Below are positions 36,686 through 47,469 of a DNA stretch of 64,000 nucleotides, piece after piece. The position numbers and the translations under genes are program-made. How positions within the stretch are numbered: position 1 is the first letter of the stretch; each line of letters begins with the position of its first letter. The stretch is taken from NCBI GenBank assembly GCA_017591395.1, contig WEDG01005353.1, forward strand, positions 18,848-82,847, in the 5' to 3' direction. The notes below the pieces were generated by a model. The model worked only from the letters and a program-made list of their open reading frames with translations, was not told the DNA's origin and did not search any database. The stretch comes from Schistocephalus solidus (Eukaryota > Platyhelminthes > Cestoda > Diphyllobothriidea > Diphyllobothriidae).

Positions 36686-37633
36686 ATGACGGACAATGAG
36701 ACTAACGCAGACTCTCTTGACGTCCATAACCTCTTTTTTAAATTGCCCCCATTTACTCCGAGCAACCCTCGCGTATGGTTTAGGCAGATCGAGGCAGTTT
36801 TCTCGATGCGCTGTATCACCAGTGAACGCACGCGTTATTCATACGTAGTGCAATCCTTTCCTTTCGATGTTGCCGTTGACGTCGAGGACCTCCTTGATCC
36901 TATCCCTGTTGAGGAGCCATACACCCAGTTGAAGGATGCTGTAATTAATTGTGTGGCCAAGGCTGCCAACCGAATGCTGCGTGAGCTTTTCACGCAAGTT
37001 GAACTTGGCGATCAAACACCTTCCCAACTTATCCGACACATGCGTTCTTTGCTTGTTGGTCATCATATGGATGATGCAATTTTCCGACAGATCTGGCTTG
37101 ATAAGCTTCCCCTGCCCATGCAGCAGGTATTGGCTATGCTCGACACGAGCACCTCATTGGATGAACTAGCCACTCATGCAGACAGAATCATGGAATGCTA
37201 CCCAAGCGGTACCGCATGTTCTAGTCTTCAACAGACATCGGTGTCCACTTCCAGATTTGATAATATTGACAGTCCTGCTCATCAAGGCACTCCAAAGTCA
37301 GAACGTGACCCTCCCTATGTGAAGTTATCATCACGCTGTAGTGCCTATCGACGGGCCGCACCATCATCTGACCTTTCGCAAGCATCAAATATCGTGCGTA
37401 GCAGTGATTATGAACATTTAAAGGATACCGTACGCCTTTTATGCACGCAAGTCAGCAACATGTGTTCTATTATCAACAATCTCCAGTCAAATAGTCTTAA
37501 AACATATCAACGTCAACAGTCCAAATCATGGGAATGGCCGCCACTCATCGTGTGCTGGTACCATCGTACCTATGGCGTGAAAGCACGCAAGTGTATTCCA
37601 CCGTGCAAATTCCCACAGAAGCCGCAACAGTAA
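36686..37633 (+). CDS. gag: Gag polyprotein of the Gypsy element (CHCC finger)
   Basis: A 315-residue open frame starts at the first ATG after the primer site ([10 protein letters not shown]). The frame is open further upstream into the LTR, but without an ATG fitting a gag start. Residues ~25-170 form a capsid-like helical region ([49 protein letters not shown]). The C-terminus carries C290-WY-H293 then C303-IPP-C307, the CHCC nucleic-acid-binding finger typical of CsRn1 elements in place of the usual CCHC. Gag would package the element RNA into cytoplasmic particles. The reading frame is intact, the only one in this element. Its last ~100 nt overlap pol, which lies in the -1 frame. Confidence 0.85.
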   Translation: MTDNETNADSLDVHNLFFKLPPFTPSNPRVWFRQIEAVFSMRCITSERTRYSYVVQSFPFDVAVDVEDLLDPIPVEEPYTQLKDAVINCVAKAANRMLRELFTQVELGDQTPSQLIRHMRSLLVGHHMDDAIFRQIWLDKLPLPMQQVLAMLDTSTSLDELATHADRIMECYPSGTACSSLQQTSVSTSRFDNIDSPAHQGTPKSERDPPYVKLSSRCSAYRRAAPSSDLSQASNIVRSSDYEHLKDTVRLLCTQVSNMCSIINNLQSNSLKTYQRQQSKSWEWPPLIVCWYHRTYGVKARKCIPPCKFPQKPQQ

Positions 37634-38655
37634 AACGACAACGCCAGCCAGTAATGTCGACGACTGCTGCTGGCCAACCGCGACCCAGTCGCCTCTTCTA
37701 CATGACCGATAAGTCTAGTGGTCTCCGTTTTCTTGTAGATACCGTTGCTGAGGTTAGTGTTATCCCGCCTCCTGTGCATCACCACCTCAAGCCTTCGAAG
37801 TTCTCATTGCAGGCTGCTAACAACACCGTCATCCACACATTCGGACAACAGTCACTAACTCTTAACCTTGGTCTAAGGCGATGTTTTCAATGGGTCTTTA
37901 TCCTAGCCGACGTCCAGTCACCGATTATTGGAGCCGATTTCCTCTCACATTTCGGCCTTTCAGTTGATTTGAAGCATCGTCGACTCATTGATACTACAAC
38001 CAGACTTTTCACCATCGGTACGGTCACCTCTGAACCTTTGGTTGGCATACACTTGACTATTCCAAGTTCGCCATTTGCTGATATTTTGAAGGACTATCCG
38101 TCCCTCACTAAACCTTGTCAGTTTACCGAAAAAGTTAAGCGCACATTCAAGCATCACATATTTACCACAGGACAACCCGTTCATGCCCACCCACGTAGGC
38201 TTCATCCAGAAAAGTTGCGGGTGGCTAGAAGTGAGTTCGAACACATGCTAAATTTGGGGATTATTCGCCCTTCTTCCAGTCCATGGGCCTCTCCTCTGCA
38301 CATGGTCCCCAAGAAATCAGCCGATGATTGGGGGCCACGTGGGGATTTTCGTGCTTTGAACAGAGCAACTGTCCCCGATCGGTATCCCATTCCTCATATT
38401 CACGATTTTTCTCACATGTTGGCTGGAAAGACTATTTTCTCCAAGATCGAACTTGTGAGAGCATATCATCAAATACCGGTCGCTGAGGAAGACATCCCCA
38501 AGACCGCCATCACAACGCCTTTTGGCTTGTTCGAATTTCTCCGCATGCCTTTCGGTTTGCGTTACGCCGCACAATCCTTCCAGTGGTTTATTAATGAGGT
38601 CTGACGCGGTCTTTCGTTTACCTTTGTCTATATTGATGACATACTCGTCGCAAGT
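37528..38655 (+). pseudogene. pol: Gypsy pol, part 1: aspartic protease and reverse transcriptase fingers/palm
   Basis: This is in the -1 frame relative to gag, overlapping its end, which fits -1 frameshift expression. The protease block is [14 protein letters not shown] at ~37,731-37,772: the catalytic Asp is present, but the DTG triad reads DTV, probably impairing activity. [12 protein letters not shown] follows. RT blocks: [18 protein letters not shown] (38,250s), [39 protein letters not shown] (motif A region; a Glu stands where Asp is normal, KIEL for the usual KIDL), [15 protein letters not shown]. An in-frame TGA at 38,602-38,604 precedes FTFVYIDDILVAS (YIDD active site). The frame is cut at 38,655 by an antisense LINE. 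With the motif A change and the stop, this RT cannot be active. Confidence 0.9.
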
Positions 38656-41528
38656 TTAGAATTTATTTAGAATTTATATTTGGTTAGCACCGGGAAGGTA
38701 CTGTCTAAGCAAACATTAGTAACGAAATAAAGTTATGACAATGTGTGCAGATAAAATGTACAAATTCATAAATTGTCCTGCTATGTCAACAGTTAGCAAT
38801 GTTTTAAAATTAATGGTGAACTAGAAAAAATAGGCAGTGAAAAAAAAACTCCTACCATGAAAATGGAGGCAGAGTTCAATAGGCCTTCATTTTCGAATAG
38901 AAGGTAGGAGAAAAAAACTGCTTAGGAAAAAAATAGTCAGGTGGTAGAATAGGGTAATACTGCAGTAGCATTTCAGAATGAGATAATGAAACGTCGAGGT
39001 GATTCGTTCTTGATCACTTAGGCGTATGAAACAGAATCGCACGAAAATGCGTCAATGAACTTAAGTCCTCAGCATCATAGGATCCAGAATTGAATTCTGA
39101 TGATGGTTAGTATCCAAAGAAACCGCAGCATTTAAGACTGTGGACCACCGAATTTGTACGTCCGAATGACGTCATCGTTTTGGAGGACGGGTGATATAAG
39201 GAGACATTATAGTTCATGGGCGTCTCCAGGTAGCGTAAATATAGTTTCAAGAGGGTTACTCAAATTCCCGATGGTCCTTTCTCCGAGTCATGGGGAAAGC
39301 TACTGGGAAAAGATGAGGAAAATAAAAAGGTTAATAGAATCAGTGTTAAGATAAATGTGCAGTCTTCGCTTGAATGCAGATAGACTAGTTAACGACCTTA
39401 TTTCAATTGGCAAGTTATTCCAAAGAAAACTATACCTAGAAGCAAAGAAGAGAGCGTTTACACGTGGAGGATGCAGGGGGAGGTATAATTAGTTCAGAAT
39501 TTCTTAGGTTATAAGGAAGACTAACGGGGTAATGACAGAAAGCTTTGGGAGAGTTGAACTATTATTAAGACGAAAAAGGAGACAAAGCCTGCTTCAAGTC
39601 TCCTGACCCAAAGAAATTTTAGCTTCGTTAGCTGGCATCTTGTTGAGTAGGAAGTAGTTAAAAGAGTCGGATATAGGAGTTTTTTTGGTGAAATTTCTTT
39701 GAACATTTTCAATTTTTGAACGGCTAGATTCTTCATCAAACCGAAGAAAGGACAGCAAAATTCAAGAATGGGAAGTACAAACATACGATAAAGTCTTAAT
39801 TTAATTTCAGGAAGGTAGAAATTATAAGAAATAAAGCCGCAAATCTGAGCAGCTTTGGCCGTAATTCTATCGGCATGAGGCGAAAGATGGAGGAACATTC
39901 AATCATATGGCAACCTTCAAAGATAAGAGGTTGCGGCAGCCTTACAGGCCCAAAACTCATGTAGCGACACTTAGTAGGTGAGAACTCCATTAGCCATGTG
40001 GAGCTCCAGGCCGAAAGAGCGTCTAAGTCTGAATGAATTTGTTCTAGGCACCGTTCGGTTGTAGAGTTAGAGAAAGAATAAACGCATTTGAGATCATCAG
40101 CATAAATAAAAGATTGAGAATGTTTAACTATCGATGAAATATCATTTATATACAGTAAGAACAACAAAGGACCTAATACGGTACCTTGAAGGACACCACT
40201 AACAATCGGGGTAGCACTTGAGTATGAGGACCCTACTAAAACTTTTTGTTTTCGATCATTTAGGTATGATCTAATAAAGTCAGTAAGGGGACTACGGAAT
40301 CCTATAGCTTCTAGTTTAGCTAGAAGTCGTTTATGAGGCACCTTATCGAATGCCTTACTAAGATCAAAATAGATAACTACTACAGATAGATGATCATTAC
40401 GAAGAGAGGTTAGTAGATTTAGAAAAAGACATGTGGCAGGTTTCACAAGAACGGTCCGGTAAGAAGCCGTGTTGGGATAAAGTTGATAATTTTATTGCTT
40501 ATGCAAAAATCCGTGATTTGTTTTGCAATTAGTTTTTCGAAGAGTTTAGCAAGAGAGGGCGTTTTATGAACACCGCGATAGTTATGAATGTCCGAGCGGG
40601 AACCAGATTTAAAAACTGGTATTATAATAGAAGTTTTCCAATAATCGGGGAAGAAACCATTTCGAGAAATACTTAGTATAATTTGCTTAGTAAAGGTGGA
40701 AAATCCCTTAACTGTTTAATAAGTGAGTTTGGAATGTTATCAGTTCCAACTGAATGTGAATTTTTAGGTGAGCTATTTCTTTTGAATACATGAAGGCGAG
40801 AAATTAATAGTTGTTAGAAGTGAATTTGAAAGCAGAGGAATTGTGGGAGTGGGGCTAGTTTCAGTGGTAAAGTGGTTGGCAAAAACGAGTTTAACAATTC
40901 TGCTTTGCCCAAATCATCTGTAACAAATTTTTCTGTTACAGTCGAGTAAGGGCGGAGTTACATTCAGACGCTTAGCCGATGACCGAACATGAAAGATTTG
41001 AGCAACAGATTTGGATGAATTGGCATCACTTAGTGCCCGAGACTCCCTACGCTTATCTCGCGCGAGCCTTATTCTCGATGCTAATTCAAATATTTGTGCA
41101 ATCCTTAAATGAACTGACAAAGAGCTTTTTAGATGAATCTTTAAGTTGCTTTCGTAATTTTTAAGTCTGTTCTGGAGAAAATGCGGAACAGTAGAAGAAG
41201 CTGTATGTGAACTAAAAATCTTAAACGGGATAAAGACTGGATTTTTTCTGTGAGGCTCTGCAATAGCTCACGGAAAAGTTTAGATCGTTGATTGAGAATA
41301 TGCTATGCCAATCTAGAGTGCTTACGAAATTATTTACTGTTTCATGGTTTATGTTAGCAAAGTCGAGGTTATTGCATTTAAACTCAGGCTTCGTAAGAAG
41401 GGGAATTGGAAAACAACAGTGAATTATTGCGTGATCACTTGTAAATAGATCATGATGGAAATTCATAAAGAGAGGGTGAACATCGTTTGTAAAAATTAAA
41501 TCTAAAATGTTCTTCGCCAGCGGAACAC
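38656..41528 (-). mobile_element. LINE of family A1 (Jockey/CR1-like), 5' truncated, inserted in Gypsy pol
   Basis: It lies antisense to the Gypsy element. The 3' end is at 38,656, where two perfect copies of an 11-bp unit (tttagaattta on the plus strand) form the tail. The element runs to ~41,528, where Gypsy pol resumes with HLRQVFDRF. The 5' end falls inside the endonuclease domain (NILDLIFTNDV then SDHAIIHCCF at 41,510-41,410), so it is 5' truncated as usual for LINEs. The 3' UTR matches the copy at 49,736-50,068. A few Gypsy codons seem missing at the junction and no clean target duplication is seen. Confidence 0.85.
39521..41528 (-). pseudogene. LINE A1 ORF2: partial endonuclease, reverse transcriptase, C-terminal domain
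   Basis: From right to left: endonuclease C-terminal block LDLIFTND (41,500), a frameshifted linker (41,220-40,450) with a segment rich in Arg/Lys and Ser (LARDKRRESRALSDANSS), then an intact RT palm frame 40,446-39,796 with YFDLSKAFDKVPHKRLL (motif A Asp present), GVLQGTVLGPLLFLLYIND (motif B) and SFIYADDLKCVYSF (YADD, catalytic Asps present). Downstream, in another frame, come KAAQICGFISYNFYLPEIK and LRLYRMFVLPILEFCCPFFGL, typical of the Jockey/CR1 thumb. Frameshifts between the linker, the palm and the C-terminus make it a pseudogene, though the palm itself is well preserved. Confidence 0.85.
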
Positions 41529-42106
41529 GCATCACACTTGCGTCAAGTGTTCGATCGTTTCCAGCAACATTGTTTGCAATTAAACGTCGACAAATGTTTT
41601 TTTGGCATTCCTTCTCTTGATTTCCTTTGTCATCACGTCGATCAGCATGGAATCACACCACTTTCAGAGAAGGTGCAAAGCGTTTTATCTTTTCCGTCTC
41701 CAAAGACCCTCACACAACTGCGACCTTTCATTGGACTTGTCAATTATTACCGACGTTTCATTCCCAACTGTGCGACAATACTGGCTCCATTGACTGATCT
41801 TTTGAAGTCGAAAGGCAAGCCGATTGAACTTTCACCGGCAGCTCACTCAGCTCTTGAGGCAGCCAAGAAGGCACTCGCTGATGCGACCATGCTGCACCAC
41901 CTCAACTCTGACGCTTCTACGCAGTTGATTTTGACCACTGATGCTTCCAACAGTGCGGTCGGCGCAGTTTTACAGCAACAGGTATATAACCAGTTGCAGC
42001 CATTGGATTTCTCTTCACAGAAGCTACAACCGGCACAGACTCGCTACAGTATTTTCTCTCGCGAGCTCCTGGCTGTATACCTGGCTCTTCGTCATTTTCG
42101 CCACCT
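41529..42106 (+). pseudogene. pol: Gypsy pol, part 2: RT connection and RNase H N-terminal half
   Basis: The frame resumes after LINE A1 with HLRQVFDRFQQHCLQLNVDKC, then LRPFIGLVNYYRRFIPN (connection), LILTTDASNSAVGAVLQQ (RNase H; first catalytic Asp in TTDAS) and SIFSRELLAVYLALRHFRHL (catalytic Glu in SREL). It is cut at 42,106 in the middle of the HFRHLLEG block by LINE B. The fragment itself is open throughout; the protein is broken only by the insertions on either side. Confidence 0.92.
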
Positions 42107-42224
42107 AATTCAGTATAATTCAGTATATATAAGGGAGATAGGCAGAGCCTTTGAAAACCCTATTTACAGATAGACGCTAGCAAAACAAGCAAATGTTACA
42201 TGGTGATAGTCGTTTTAGTATATC

Positions 42225-45200
42225 AATCATTGCTGTCGACTAAATATATGTTCATCAAGTAAAAATGCATCAAGTCTTCTTTTTAAACATTTCAACGCTT
42301 TCAGCCTGAACAACTGAGGCTGGCAGCTTGTTCCATTCGTCAATCACCCGTTGGGAAAAGAAGTTGGCCCGTACTTCAAGTTTGGCGTGATTTCTTTTTC
42401 AGTTTGTATTGGTGACCTCGGAGACTTGTCATGTTTGCCAATTCAAAAAAAGTTGGCCATCTGAAGAGCACAATCAACTCCTCTGACCAGTTTGAAGACT
42501 AAGATCATATCCCCTCTGTATTGCCTATAAGAGAGAGGAAAAATTTTAAGTCTTTCTAGGCGGCCCTCATAGGGTAGGCATTCCAATCCGCTGACTAGTT
42601 TCGTTGCCCTCCGTTGAACTTTCTCCAGCAGAGCGTAGTCATGTTTCGTCCAAGGGCGCCACGCCTGAACGCAATATTCCAACACCGGCCGGATAAATGT
42701 TCCATAAACGCGCCCAAAAAGCTCTTCGTCAAAATTAACGAAGGACCTCCTGATTGCGCCTAAGATACACATTGCTTTCTTTGCGATATTCGCACAGTGC
42801 GACGATGGTTTGAGAGTTGGTGTTATCCATATACCCAAGTCCTTTAGAATATTTACCTCCTGGAGTTGGTGACCACTGATGGAGTACTGGTATTCAAACT
42901 CAATCAGCCTTCTGGAACTAGACCGCAGTCGGATTATTTGGCATTTGTTAAGATTAAGGTTCAGCAGCCACTCATCACACCATGTTTGCAAGCGATCTAA
43001 GTTTTTGTTGTAATTTTCGCGCATCCTCCGGTTTTTCAATCGAGTTCCATAACTTCAAATCGTCAGCGAACATTACCTTCTCGCATGTCAGACAATCCAG
43101 GCAGTCGTTTACGTATATCAGAAACAAAATGGGACCCAGAACGCTGCCCTGCGGAACTCCACTGTGAACGGTTTCCCAGTGAGACTTGGTGTCTCCGATA
43201 CAAACACGCTGGCGCCTGTCTGTGAGAAAGTCGGCCAACCATTTGAGTAGGTTGCCAGTCACACCCATTTGACGGAGCTTAAAGATCAGACGTTTGTGTG
43301 GAACCCTGTCAAAGGCTTTGCTAAAGTCAATGTAGACCGCATCGACTGACAAACCCATTTCTAATGATTTTTGTCCAACTTTCCATGGATGTGAGCAAGT
43401 TTGTGAGGCAGGATCGACCACTTCGAAATCCATGTTGATATGAACTTAGCAAGTTATTCTCTTCAAGATGCCTCATCAGTTCCGTTTTAATAATCTTCTC
43501 CATCATTTTTGCAACAGATACTTGTGAGGCTGACTGGTCGGAAACTGTTTGGTGATGTCCTCTCTCCTCCTTTATAGATGGGGGTTATGTTGGCTATCTT
43601 CCACTCGGTAGGCAGAGCCCCCGCCTCCATCGAACTTTCAAATATCTTGGAGAGCGGAAGGGCCAGCTGTTCTGTGAGTTCATTGAGAACTTTTGCGGAT
43701 ATACCATCTGGGCCAGGTGATTTAGTGGGCTGTAGCTGTTTCAGAGTTTTTCTTACTGTGTCCATTGGGAACGACACCGTGCTTATTTTTGTTTGTAGAT
43801 GTGGCAGTACTGTAGTATTCATCCTCGTCAAAAAAATGGTTCCTCGGTATACACGGACATAAAGAAATTGGATAAGAGGCAGGTCTTATCAGAGTTATCA
43901 ATTAACCTGTTTCCCTGATTGTCTTTAAGACAAGGGAATGCAGTCGCGATTTCGTTTTGCCTTATTAACGTAAGCATAAAAACCTTTTCGAATTTCTTGG
44001 TATGTCTTTGACTATTTCTGACTCAAAGTTTGATCTTTCTTTTCTCAGAAGATTCCGACACCGATTTCGCTGTTTCTTAAAAGCGGAAAAATGTTCAGGT
44101 TGTTGATATCTGGCATATGTTCTCCACAGTCTTCTTTTTCTTCTTGAGATTCCTTTTTATTTCCGATGTCACCCACTCGGGTCGGGAGACGCATGATCGC
44201 CTTTTTAAGTGGGCAGAATTTCTCTACCAACTGCTGAATCAATTTACTAATGAAGAACCAGGCAGCATTTGGGTCAGGTACATGTGCAGGGCTCCAGTCT
44301 ATCCCATTCAGTAATTCTTTCATTTTTGGGATAATCCCTTTCCATACATTTCTCTGCCCTAACTGTACGACGTTTTGGTGCAGAAAAATGACTGTACTCC
44401 CAAGCAAGAACACAATGATCACTTCGTCCAAGCGGCACGTAAGAACTTAATGCAAGGATGCAATTGTCGTCTCTACTAATGATTAGATCCAAACAGCTTG
44501 ACTGCTGCCCATTTCGGAACCGGGTCTTCATTGTGACATGTTGGGTAAGAAACTCCTCATTTACCAACTGAAGTAATTTCTGTTCGAATGAATTTTTCCG
44601 ATCGCGAACAGTACATTGACACCCAATCGATATCGGGAGCGTTGAAATCTCCAAGTATTAATAAATGTTTACTACGGCAGATTTGCTTTACCTCTGCGAT
44701 GAGTGCTTCGTCCGTGTCCATTCGCTGACCTGGGGGTCGATATACCACGGCAATATGGAGGTCTGGTTGGTTTGGGACTTTCAGTTTACAACAAAGTATT
44801 TCGCAAGACGAGATCCTACTTGGCGAGGGCCCATCCGGAATAAAGTCAATGCCTTCTCGTATAAACATTGCGATTCCACCACCCCTACGTCCGTTTCTAT
44901 CCATGCGGATAAGCTGAAAACCGTCTATTCGGACTTCGGTGTCTGCGATTTGTTCATTTAACCATGTTTCAGTTAGAGCTATGAAGTCAGGTTGTAAAAT
45001 GGTCCACGACCAGTTTAATTTCATCCATTTTTGTTCAATGGGCTCTGCACATTTGTGTACATCATTTTTAATCTTGTTTCCTTGCCTCTCGATTTCTGGA
45101 TGATTTTTGGTTCTTTCTTCCACATGGCGATTTCTGCTGGATATTTCACAAGATATATCCAGTCTCCTGTCTGGGTTCAAATCTATAGGCATTTGGTGGG

Positions 45201-45294
45201 GCTTTTTACCGGCGTGGTTGCCGTCAATTTCACCGGATGTTCCCATAAAAACGAGCGCACCGTTTTGACTATTTTGTTGTCTACTATTTTTCAA
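42225..45294 (-). pseudogene. LINE B ORF2: AP endonuclease and reverse transcriptase
   Basis: The N-terminal AP-endonuclease (45,000-44,560) shows ALTETWLNEQ, RRGGGIAMFIREGI, VVYRPPG and LILGDFNAPDIDW. A frame change leads to LDLIISRDDN and RSDHCVLAWEY (44,490-44,410). RT fingers (43,831-43,487) contain LKQLQPTKSPGPDGISAKVL and FRPVSLTSI. The palm (43,433-42,975) has YIDFSKAFDRVPHKRLI, HSGVPQGSVLGPILFLIYVN and KVMFADDLKLW, so all catalytic Asps are present. The thumb (43,039-42,443) has VLEYCVQAWRPW and a terminal RANFFSQRVIDEWNKLP-type block at ~42,370. At least four frameshifts separate the segments, so it is inactive. The F/YADD signature and C-terminal block place it in the CR1/Jockey group; the exact clade is not assignable by eye. 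Confidence 0.88.
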
Positions 45295-45299
45295 GTTTT

Positions 45300-46590
45300 G
45301 TTCCCCCTCGTATTGACGTCTTTTTCAATTCTGCTACCAGTGTCCTCATTTTTCATCCGATCGGTGGGAGAGTAATCCGGCTGAAAAAAAACTCCACGAT
45401 GATTCTTTCGTAGTTGGGACTTTCGAGAGAGCAATAGATCTACCTGCTGTTTACTCCCCCAAAACGACTTTTTAATGGTCTTGGTCGAACCTCATGCGTT
45501 TCATTTTGTAACGAGAGGTCCCAATCGAAAGATCTTTTTGATGTCGACTGTCACACCAGTTTCTTGCGTATCATTCAATAAATTTTTGGAATGTCAGCAG
45601 ATCCTGTTTTACCCTTTCTTTTGGCGTTTCCCCAGTAGCCTCGGAGACTCCCTGAACTACCAGACAACATGACCTGTCAGGGAAAAAAACTCGTTTCTGC
45701 ATCCTGCTTTCTTTTTAGTGATTGAAGGTTGAATCATACCCTTTGATACAGTCTTTAATACTGTGTTCAAATTTGTCTTCATCGGTGAGCCTGTTGGTTC
45801 ATTTGCAGACATCTCTATGGACCTTTCAAACTGCGTGAGTTCTCCTGACAATGCGTTTTGCTCGAATAGCACCAGGGAAACCTGCATTTTTGGTTTATGG
45901 CATCCAGGTCTGTCGATAAGTCGTAGGCCACTTTTCCGCCATTACTTTGCTGGTTACCATGCCCTGCTTCATTGTTGTTCGATGGACATGTTAAAAAGCA
46001 TGCTGCTGTCGCTCGTCCGTGGCAGTAAAGAAACCTTACGATTACTGTTTTTGACTTTTTCAGAGACCGTCGATCGCTGATTTACTTTTTGTGCAGTCGG
46101 ATTCTATGTGCATTAGATTTCCCGAACCTGGGGAAACGCAAGACATAATTTCCTCCTCGCTTATTTTTCTTTCTGGTCATCTGTATTTCAACTGACTCAG
46201 AGGTTTGTTCTAATGACTTTGTTTTTTTCTCTTTTTGTTGCGCTTAATGTTGTGCCTATTGACTTCGACCGTTTCCTTGTGATAATTATGTTCAAGCTTG
46301 CTGATGTTTTTTGGCTCATTCGCATCGTGTTTCGGCGAGTTAATTTTATTATGTTTTATGAGGACTGATATTATTTCCGATAGGAGATCGAGGTCTCCTT
46401 CTAATCTCAAAACTCTGGTTGTGAGTCCTCGGCATCCATCACAGTGTGCCAGCCCTTCACTGTTTAGCTTAGTTTTGGTAATGTTCAGTAGTTTACTGCT
46501 TTCTTCATTATTGCTGCTTTGTGGTTCTTCTCGGTCTGCTGAGAGTGACTTGAGTATTTCTGGTAAGTTTTTTTGTCACATGAAATCGAA
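45300..46590 (-). pseudogene. LINE B ORF1 (CxxC-containing accessory protein)
   Basis: On the minus strand, upstream of ORF2, a run of coding-looking sequence starts near 46,580 (KSLSADREEPQSSNNEESS), passes a CDGC motif (Cys-x2-Cys, ~46,436-46,447) followed by a heptad-like stretch LRLEGDLDLLSEIISVLI and a basic tail (NIKRNKKRKKQS, ~46,215). After stops and frame changes it continues through 45,887-45,657. A related copy lies at 58,000-58,905. CR1-type ORF1 proteins often have zinc-binding and coiled-coil parts; the CxxC-then-coil layout fits, but the family assignment is inference. It is broken by several frameshifts. Confidence 0.6.
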
Positions 46591-46663
46591 AACGGTTTTA
46601 CAAAGATAGGAGAGATCATTATTTTTTTGTAGTGTATACTATTTGTTTTTTTCTGCTGGTTTC

Positions 46664-46738
46664 CCGGGCGTGGCCGAGCGGTCAAGAGCATCAGTAGCTA
46701 ATCGAGAGGTTGGTGTTTCGAGTCCTGGCTGAAGCGGT
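46664..46738 (+). other. tRNA-Leu/Ser-like relic (possible SINE head)
   Basis: The A-box-like 'cgtggccgagcggtcaagagc' region has the long D-loop style of type II tRNAs (Leu/Ser). It is followed 30-35 nt later by a B-box-like 'gtttcgagtcctgg'. The T stem does not pair properly and no acceptor stem forms, so it is not a working tRNA. It lies just beyond the start of LINE B ORF1, on the opposite strand. Confidence 0.35.
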
Positions 46739-46739
46739 G

Positions 46740-47469
46740 AATAATTTTTTTCGCATTGTCGGGTCGTGAACATTTGCGTTTCCCATGCCAGCAAGATCTA
46801 TACGAGGATGCATTAAGTTTTTAACGAGCAGCTTAAATTATCAAGCGAATAGTTTACTGAGCACAAAAGAAGTGCTTTTCCGAACCGAATTCACTATCGA
46901 ATGTTACTACGAAGCAAAGAATGATGCAACCTTCGAAGTGATCCAATGACTACTTATTTCGTTTAGTCCCTGACTTTGGGAACAGATTATTGGCCAAAAA
47001 GTCAAAAAAGCTTCGGAGACGAGCGAATTTCAAACGGAGGTCCAACGACGCCGCAATAGAAACAATATGAGCAATAAATGCGCCTATTCGTTTCAAAACC
47101 ACTTTAAAAAAAACAATAAATGATAGGAAGAATATTCAGGAACGACTCAGCCGTTTGTAGAGGTCAAAGGTCCTGGATAACTTCAAGATCTTCAAGGGGT
47201 TTTGCACTTTTTGGTCCACTGAGCAGTTGACGAGTATTTATTGGTGAAGAGGCTGTTTTTATCAAGGCGACGAAGGTGATAAACAAATTCAATTTGATGT
47301 CGTTTTTGTGAGGTAATTCGGCACAAGAAAATTTCCAGAAAATTCAAAGAGCAATTACGTTCGTGCAGTGGCAGTTTTAATGTCAGAATCCGAACAAGCG
47401 AAGTGTTAACGATTTTCAAACTTTCCAAGTCGGAGAACAAAAAGATACGTGGTTCCTTTGCACACGATG
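46740..47469. other. Unassigned sequence at the 5' side of LINE B
   Basis: This is either LINE B 5' UTR or a separate fragment. A minus-strand frame at 47,440-47,192 (82 codons, with LDKNSLFTNKYSS) has some coding appearance but no recognised domain. No repeat to other parts of the window was seen. Confidence 0.4.

Larger units (their letters stand above)
42107..47469 (-). mobile_element. LINE of family B (CR1/Jockey-like), inserted in Gypsy RNase H
   Basis: Antisense to the Gypsy element. At the left edge the tail consists of two perfect 10-bp units (attcagtata on the plus strand), and 'acct' occurs at both edges (42,103-42,106 and 47,470-47,473), a possible short target duplication. It carries a near-complete ORF2 (42,225-45,294) and an ORF1 (45,300-46,590), so this copy could be close to full length. 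The 730 bp at the right edge (46,740-47,469) is unexplained 5' sequence or a further insertion. Confidence 0.82.

Noticed and set aside
44665..46609. Several plus-strand ORFs of 65-114 codons
   Set aside because: All are antisense to LINE B ORF1/ORF2, which have recognisable domains on the minus strand.
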